A stretch of DNA of 64,000 nt from Acinetobacter corruptisaponis (GTDB taxonomy: Bacteria > Pseudomonadota > Gammaproteobacteria > Pseudomonadales > Moraxellaceae): assembly GCF_030053775.1 (NCBI RefSeq), contig NZ_CP125669.1, positions 1,669,962 to 1,733,961 of the forward strand, written 5' to 3'. A program made the position numbers and the translations under genes. A model generated the notes under the pieces. That model did no database searches. It was not told the origin of the DNA and saw only the letters and a program-made list of their open reading frames with translations. Below are positions 55,747 to 64,000 of the stretch, one piece after another (the stretch's first letter is position 1; each line of letters begins with the position of its first letter).

Positions 55747-55877
55747 TTTATCAGTGCTCTAAATTCTTAGTTTTAGGTAGATCGACCATCAAACTGATTC
55801 ATTTTTTATTGTTTTACCGTATTAAACTGGAGAGTTCAAATTTTGTTCTATCCTATCTCCTCATTACTTTAATGGTA

Positions 55878-56252
55878 TTAAGATGAAAGTTGTACCCGCC
55901 AAAGATATTCTAATCTTGCTAAGACACCAACAAAAAATGCTTCACCTAAAATATGTATGATTGCAAAGATTGTCATTTCCCGCCTAAACATCCATAACAT
56001 AATCAGACAAATCAAAACCCAAATACTATTAGCAACCACCAAAATGTTGACCAAGGTGATTGAACGTCTTTTATAATTAGCTAATAAAAATGAATAACAT
56101 GCATATAGTAAATTGACACAGCCAACAAAAATAATAACTTTCTTTGGCAAATGATAAAGTGGACTTAACCATTGGGCAACAAGCAACACAACCACTCCTG
56201 CTAATGCAGCTGCCCCACAATCAATCCATAAAATATTCTTTACAATATTCAT
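55878..56252 (-). CDS. small four-helix membrane protein, unrecognised
   Basis: The 124-residue protein consists almost entirely of four hydrophobic helices (around residues 13-30, 38-58, 68-88 and 95-113) with short polar loops. I do not recognise a family motif. It is on the same strand as the DUF4256 gene, 131 bases upstream of it. Between it and the rRNA operon lies the rRNA terminator. Function unknown. Confidence 0.7.
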   Translation of the reverse strand: MNIVKNILWIDCGAAALAGVVVLLVAQWLSPLYHLPKKVIIFVGCVNLLYACYSFLLANYKRRSITLVNILVVANSIWVLICLIMLWMFRREMTIFAIIHILGEAFFVGVLARLEYLWRVQLSS

Positions 56253-56358
56253 TATTTCAATACTCTTTTTATTTTGATTCGAGAATATAACTTATCATTT
56301 GAAGAAAATAACAGTTCGAGTATTGATAAAGAAACTAAATAAAATTTTAGTCAATAAA

Positions 56359-56388
56359 AAAACCTCCCAACATTGGTTGGGAGGTTTT
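56359..56388 (-). terminator. rRNA operon terminator
   Basis: AAAACCTCCCAA / TTGGGAGGTTTT with a 6-base loop, with T-rich sequence on the minus strand, lies 10 bases beyond the 5S gene. Confidence 0.9.
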
Positions 56389-56398
56389 CAATTTAAAA

Positions 56399-56512
56399 GC
56401 TGGCGATGACTTACTCTCACATGGCAAACGCCACACTACCATCAGCGCGGGGAGGTTTCACTTCTGAGTTCGGGAAGGGATCAGGTGGTTCACTCCTGCT
56501 ATTGTCGCCAGC
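56399..56512 (-). rRNA. rrf: 5S ribosomal RNA
   Basis: The 114-base minus-strand sequence begins GCTGGCGACAATAGC and ends TCATCGCCAGC, forming the closing helix, with the CCGAACTCAGAAGTGAAAC segment characteristic of 5S rRNA. It is the last gene of the rRNA operon. Confidence 0.96.
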
Positions 56513-56674
56513 AAACTGTTTTGGCTTTCGGTGGTCTTACATTCTGCCACCTAGTACCGAAGAGTTTAACGGATTAGCTGTTGAGTCTGTTTTAGTGTTC
56601 GTAGTTTAACTAGTTTCTGCACTAAATCAAGTTTTACTTTGGTTTAATCATTTAAGTTGATGCTTTATATACAA

Positions 56675-56690
56675 CTGTTTGGGTGTTGTA

Positions 56691-56698
<8 letters not shown>
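56675..56698 (-). repeat. 23S rRNA processing stem, 3' arm (pairs with 59578-59600)
   Basis: This arm pairs with the segment at 59578-59600 over 23 bp with a single-base bulge (GTTGTATAGTCAAG common to both), bringing the 23S ends together as an RNase III processing stem. Confidence 0.75.
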
Positions 56699-59584
<2,886 letters not shown>

Positions 59585-59965
59585 ATACAACCCCAAACAG
59601 TCGTTAATACCTACAAGTAGTATTACCAACATTTCAGTTTGACGCACTGTGCACTTAAGCACTGTACAGCTTCAATCTAAATTCATATACCAAAACGCTT
59701 GATTCAGTGTTTTTGCTAGTTCTCAGATTAAATATCTTCTTAACAATTACTTGTTAATTTAATACTTAATCGAGTTTGAACAATTTATTTCAGACTCAAT
59801 TCTACTAATCTGTTAATGATTAACTACTGCCTCGTCAGCGAGTAGTAAACTGTGATAAATCACAGAAGTTAATAAACTCAAATCAAAATCTCTTTTGATT
59901 TATTTATACATTTATTAATTTCTATAATTTATTTAGCTTTAAATTAAATGTTTCCATTTAATTCG
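59585..59965 (-). other. spacer between tRNA-Ala and 23S rRNA
   Basis: An AT-rich transcribed spacer of about 380 bases. It contains the remainder of the 23S processing stem (to 59600). I see no further tRNA or gene in it. Confidence 0.7.
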
Positions 59966-60041
59966 TGGTGGAGACTAGGAGAGTCGAACTCCTGACCTCC
60001 TGCGTGCAAAGCAGGCGCTCTACCAACTAAGCTAAGTCCCC
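59966..60041 (-). tRNA. tRNA-Ala (anticodon TGC)
   Basis: On the minus strand the 76-base sequence begins GGGGACTTAGCTTAGTTGG, has the anticodon loop TTTGCAC with anticodon TGC, and ends with AGTCTCCACCA. Standard spacer tRNA between 16S and 23S. Confidence 0.96.
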
Positions 60042-60109
60042 AGCTTATCATCTTGAACGATATATCTTCTCATCTAGCAGCTTGTGACTATTCATCACTT
60101 CGTCAGTAG

Positions 60110-60186
<77 letters not shown>

Positions 60187-60245
60187 TCAGATACATCTTC
60201 GAAGAACAACTTGTTGTGGATTCTTACCAGTCACCAATCTTTCGT

Positions 60246-61782
<1,537 letters not shown>

Positions 61783-61992
61783 AAATCATTTTGCACCTTA
61801 TTAAAGACAAGGTGCCAATTCTGGCTCATCAATTACTGACTTATATATTCGCTCAAATAAACTTCGAGAAATTTTAACCAATTAATCAATGATAATTTAT
61901 CGATCGATCAACCAGTAAAAATCCACACAAGTTGTTCTTCTATTCTCTTAATGATCTTCTCGATGATTCGTCATCATCAAGCTAGGTCGGCT

Positions 61993-62020
61993 ATGTTACC
62001 CTAAATCTCTTTAAAGTCAA
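61993..62020 (-). promoter_or_regulatory. candidate rRNA operon P1 promoter
   Basis: On the minus strand TTGACT (62015-62020) lies 16 bases from TAACAT (61993-61998), followed by a GC-containing discriminator AGCCGACC, about 210 bases before 16S. In the leader, GCACCTTA...AAGGTGC near 61793-61815 forms a hairpin before mature 16S. The remainder of 61783-62162 shows no gene. Confidence 0.65.
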
Positions 62021-62162
62021 CCATCAATCTCAAATTTATTTCAAACCACTTTAAGTAACTGATTTAAAACAACTTTCAATCAACAGCACCACCGATGGAG
62101 TCGCATTATAGATCATTCCAAATACCTTGCAACCCCTTTCTTTAAATTATTGCAACAACTGC

Positions 62163-63224
62163 CTACTTCTTGCACAAATAGGGTTGAAAATGTGGAATTT
62201 GGTCCATTATTTGTTCAGTTTTACTTTTTTCCTGCCAATGCAAGGGACGACAGTCCACATATTCACAATAGCCTGAACCCTCATATTTTTCATTTTTCCA
62301 GAACAATTGGTAGTTGAAGCTTCCCACATAACCCGCAGCCAAGCCAAATTTATAATCCCCTCGGCTTTGTGCCTGAAGATGAAAAACAACCTCATCATTT
62401 TCCTGATACTGCCAAATAAACTCTCTGGGCAAATACATTTCCCGACCATTCGGTGTCTGGATTTTAGGATAGACCCGTGTCACATCAAAAATAACCTGTT
62501 TCTCATAAAGTTGTGTTTGCTGTCCCACAGACTGAATCTCAATTCTTGAAAAAACGATGTTGTTCCATTGATTCCTTAATTCTGAGAGTACGATTTGTAA
62601 GTCTGGGATCACCTGAATAATTTGATAAGTAAAAAAATGAAAGGCTATGAAAGGTAAATAAATTGCCCTGGCATGTTTTAAGATACCCTGCGCCTCAATT
62701 TGGTATTTCTGCTGTTTGTAGGTGATCTCACCCTCACATTGGCATCTTACATACCAATAGTCCGCCACCCCCCATTGCAAGGCTGAATGATTTTCTATTT
62801 CCGCATGGGTATTTACCTTAAGCTGACAACTTAATTCGTCATCAATACGCTTAAAGTAATAATTGGGGAATTCTGCCTGAATATGGTCAACATCTAAAAA
62901 TTGATAACGGTCCATTTCAAACTGACACTGTTCTTTGGCACTATAGCTTTTAAGGTGCCCTACAGTGGCAACACTACTACTGACCAGAACGGTTGCGGTA
63001 TCAATAGCCGTAGTCGTAATTGCGCTGGCATTATAACAGACAGGAATTCGTGGTTGCCCAATCAGGCTGATAAAGTTGAGGTAATGAAACGGTTCAGGCA
63101 AGTTTGGCAGGATCAAGGCCTGATAGACAATCTTGAACAAGCCTTTTGGAGGGTAAAAAGTTAAAGCATCTGTCTTATTCAGGTTCAGCAGCTTTAATTG
63201 ATTGTTATTCATCAATATTGGCAT
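62163..63224 (-). CDS. DUF6670-like protein
   Basis: I assign this 353-residue protein tentatively to DUF6670, a family I associate with Acinetobacter; the match is from memory. No transmembrane helix is clear except a hydrophobic stretch near residue 195 (AIYLPFIAFHFFTYQIIQVI). The C-terminal part is beta-rich, with DVTRVYPKIQTPNGREMYLPREFIW and YEGSGYCEYVDCRP, recalling lipocalin-like or AttH-type folds. A GGAGG ribosome binding site is seven bases upstream of the ATG. It follows pssA by 16 bases, so the two are probably co-transcribed, suggesting a lipid-related role. Confidence 0.7.
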   Translation of the reverse strand: MPILMNNNQLKLLNLNKTDALTFYPPKGLFKIVYQALILPNLPEPFHYLNFISLIGQPRIPVCYNASAITTTAIDTATVLVSSSVATVGHLKSYSAKEQCQFEMDRYQFLDVDHIQAEFPNYYFKRIDDELSCQLKVNTHAEIENHSALQWGVADYWYVRCQCEGEITYKQQKYQIEAQGILKHARAIYLPFIAFHFFTYQIIQVIPDLQIVLSELRNQWNNIVFSRIEIQSVGQQTQLYEKQVIFDVTRVYPKIQTPNGREMYLPREFIWQYQENDEVVFHLQAQSRGDYKFGLAAGYVGSFNYQLFWKNEKYEGSGYCEYVDCRPLHWQEKSKTEQIMDQIPHFQPYLCKK

Positions 63225-63240
63225 ACTGAACCTCCATTTT

Positions 63241-64000
63241 TTAGGTTGTTATTTTTGAATCATTCTTTTTGGCTAGTAAAGTGGTGATGAAACCTGAAAG
63301 AATATAGAGAATAGATACAATCAGGATTCCTACTGGAATGTTGTACGTGATTGCGGCAAAAATCAAGACCACTGGCAACATCACAACAAAAGGTACACGT
63401 TTGCGGTCCATTTGTTTAAATGAGTAGTATTTGATATTTGAAATCATCAACAAGCCAATACTGACCATGACAATACAGTTAACAACTTGAACTACGATAT
63501 CTTTTAAGTCGAATACAAATGGAAAGTCCCGCCCAACCCAGACCATTGAGATCACCGTCACCGCTGCAAGCGGGCTGGCAATTCCAATAAAGTAACGCTT
63601 GTCCACCACACCAATCTGCACATTAAAACGCGCTAAACGGAATGCGGCACAAGCCGTATAGATAAAGCAACATGCTAAACCAATACGGCCAAGATCATGT
63701 AAACTCCAGCTATACATCAGAATTGCTGGCGCAACACCAAATGCCAATAGGTCAGACAGTGAATCATATTGTTCGCCGAATGCACTTTGAGCCCCGATTG
63801 CCCGTGCAACACGACCATCCAGACCATCCAGCAATGCCGCCAGAAAAATGGCATAAATCGCCTGGTTAAAGTTTCCATTCATGCTTGCGATGATGGAATA
63901 GAAACCCGAAAGAAGTGCAGCAGTGGTAATCAGGTTAGGCCATAGATAGATGCCACGGCGTTTTACTTTCTGCCCCTCATGCGTCTGCTCTTCTTCTTCC
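63241..64000 (-). CDS. pssA: CDP-diacylglycerol--serine O-phosphatidyltransferase, partial (5' end outside window)
   Basis: PssA makes phosphatidylserine, precursor of phosphatidylethanolamine. The visible 253 residues include VKRRGIYLWPNLITTAALLSGFYSI near the start and the CDP-alcohol phosphotransferase motif DGLDGRVARAIGAQSAFGEQYDSLSD (DG-x2-AR-x8-G-x3-D-x3-D). Several membrane helices follow. The frame continues past 64000 without a start, so the true N-terminus lies outside. This is the integral-membrane (type II) PssA, not the E. coli peripheral type. Confidence 0.93.
   Translation of the reverse strand, partial: EEEEQTHEGQKVKRRGIYLWPNLITTAALLSGFYSIIASMNGNFNQAIYAIFLAALLDGLDGRVARAIGAQSAFGEQYDSLSDLLAFGVAPAILMYSWSLHDLGRIGLACCFIYTACAAFRLARFNVQIGVVDKRYFIGIASPLAAVTVISMVWVGRDFPFVFDLKDIVVQVVNCIVMVSIGLLMISNIKYYSFKQMDRKRVPFVVMLPVVLIFAAITYNIPVGILIVSILYILSGFITTLLAKKNDSKITT

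Overview
This window is chromosomal DNA from a gammaproteobacterium, almost certainly an Acinetobacter species. The basis is recognition of gene content and order (ndk-rlmN-pilF-rodZ-ispG-hisS-yfgM-bamB-der, rplM-rpsI-sspA-sspB, tgt-yajC-secD-secF, a 16S-Ile-Ala-23S-5S rRNA operon) together with moderately AT-rich codon use; I cannot name the species.

Layout. 1-1046: 5' part of a sensor histidine kinase gene, cut by the window edge. 1308-9331: a tRNA-Leu with its own promoter and terminator, then queA, a DUF3137-LemA pair with repeat-rich spacers, and the tgt-yajC-secD-secF translocation operon. 9337-20673 (minus strand): a hypothetical anchored protein, a phosphopantetheinyl transferase, the conserved der-to-rlmN block, ndk and iscX. 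20779-27017: a PAP2 phosphatase and GT4 glycosyltransferase, an unknown membrane protein, apaH-rsmA-pdxA and a DUF4124 protein. 27279-30010: rplM-rpsI and sspA-sspB plus an unknown tail-anchored protein.

30011-37600 is the first accessory stretch. It holds a four-gene roadblock / unknown / small GTPase / roadblock cluster resembling Streptomyces conservons, a TetR regulator, a multi-hairpin candidate RNA, a decayed IS1595-type transposase, and a secreted sphingomyelinase followed by a LifO-like steric chaperone.

37612-55013 is an acyclic terpene (citronellol/geraniol) degradation region: atuA-B-C-D as one unit, atuE-F as a second, a divergent TetR gene (atuR-like), and a tandem pair of acyl-CoA dehydrogenases. 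Three copies of a CCAAGCA-AG-TGCTTGG palindrome sit upstream of atuA, atuE and the acyl-CoA dehydrogenase pair, each containing the TTGCTT hexamer of a candidate -35 box, which suggests one regulon. A large HD-GYP c-di-GMP phosphodiesterase gene is wedged between atuD and atuE. A DUF6915-like gene and two tandem unknown acidic paralogues lie between atuR and the dehydrogenases.

55183-64000: a DUF4256 gene, a small membrane protein, a complete rRNA operon on the minus strand, a DUF6670-like gene and the 3' part of pssA.
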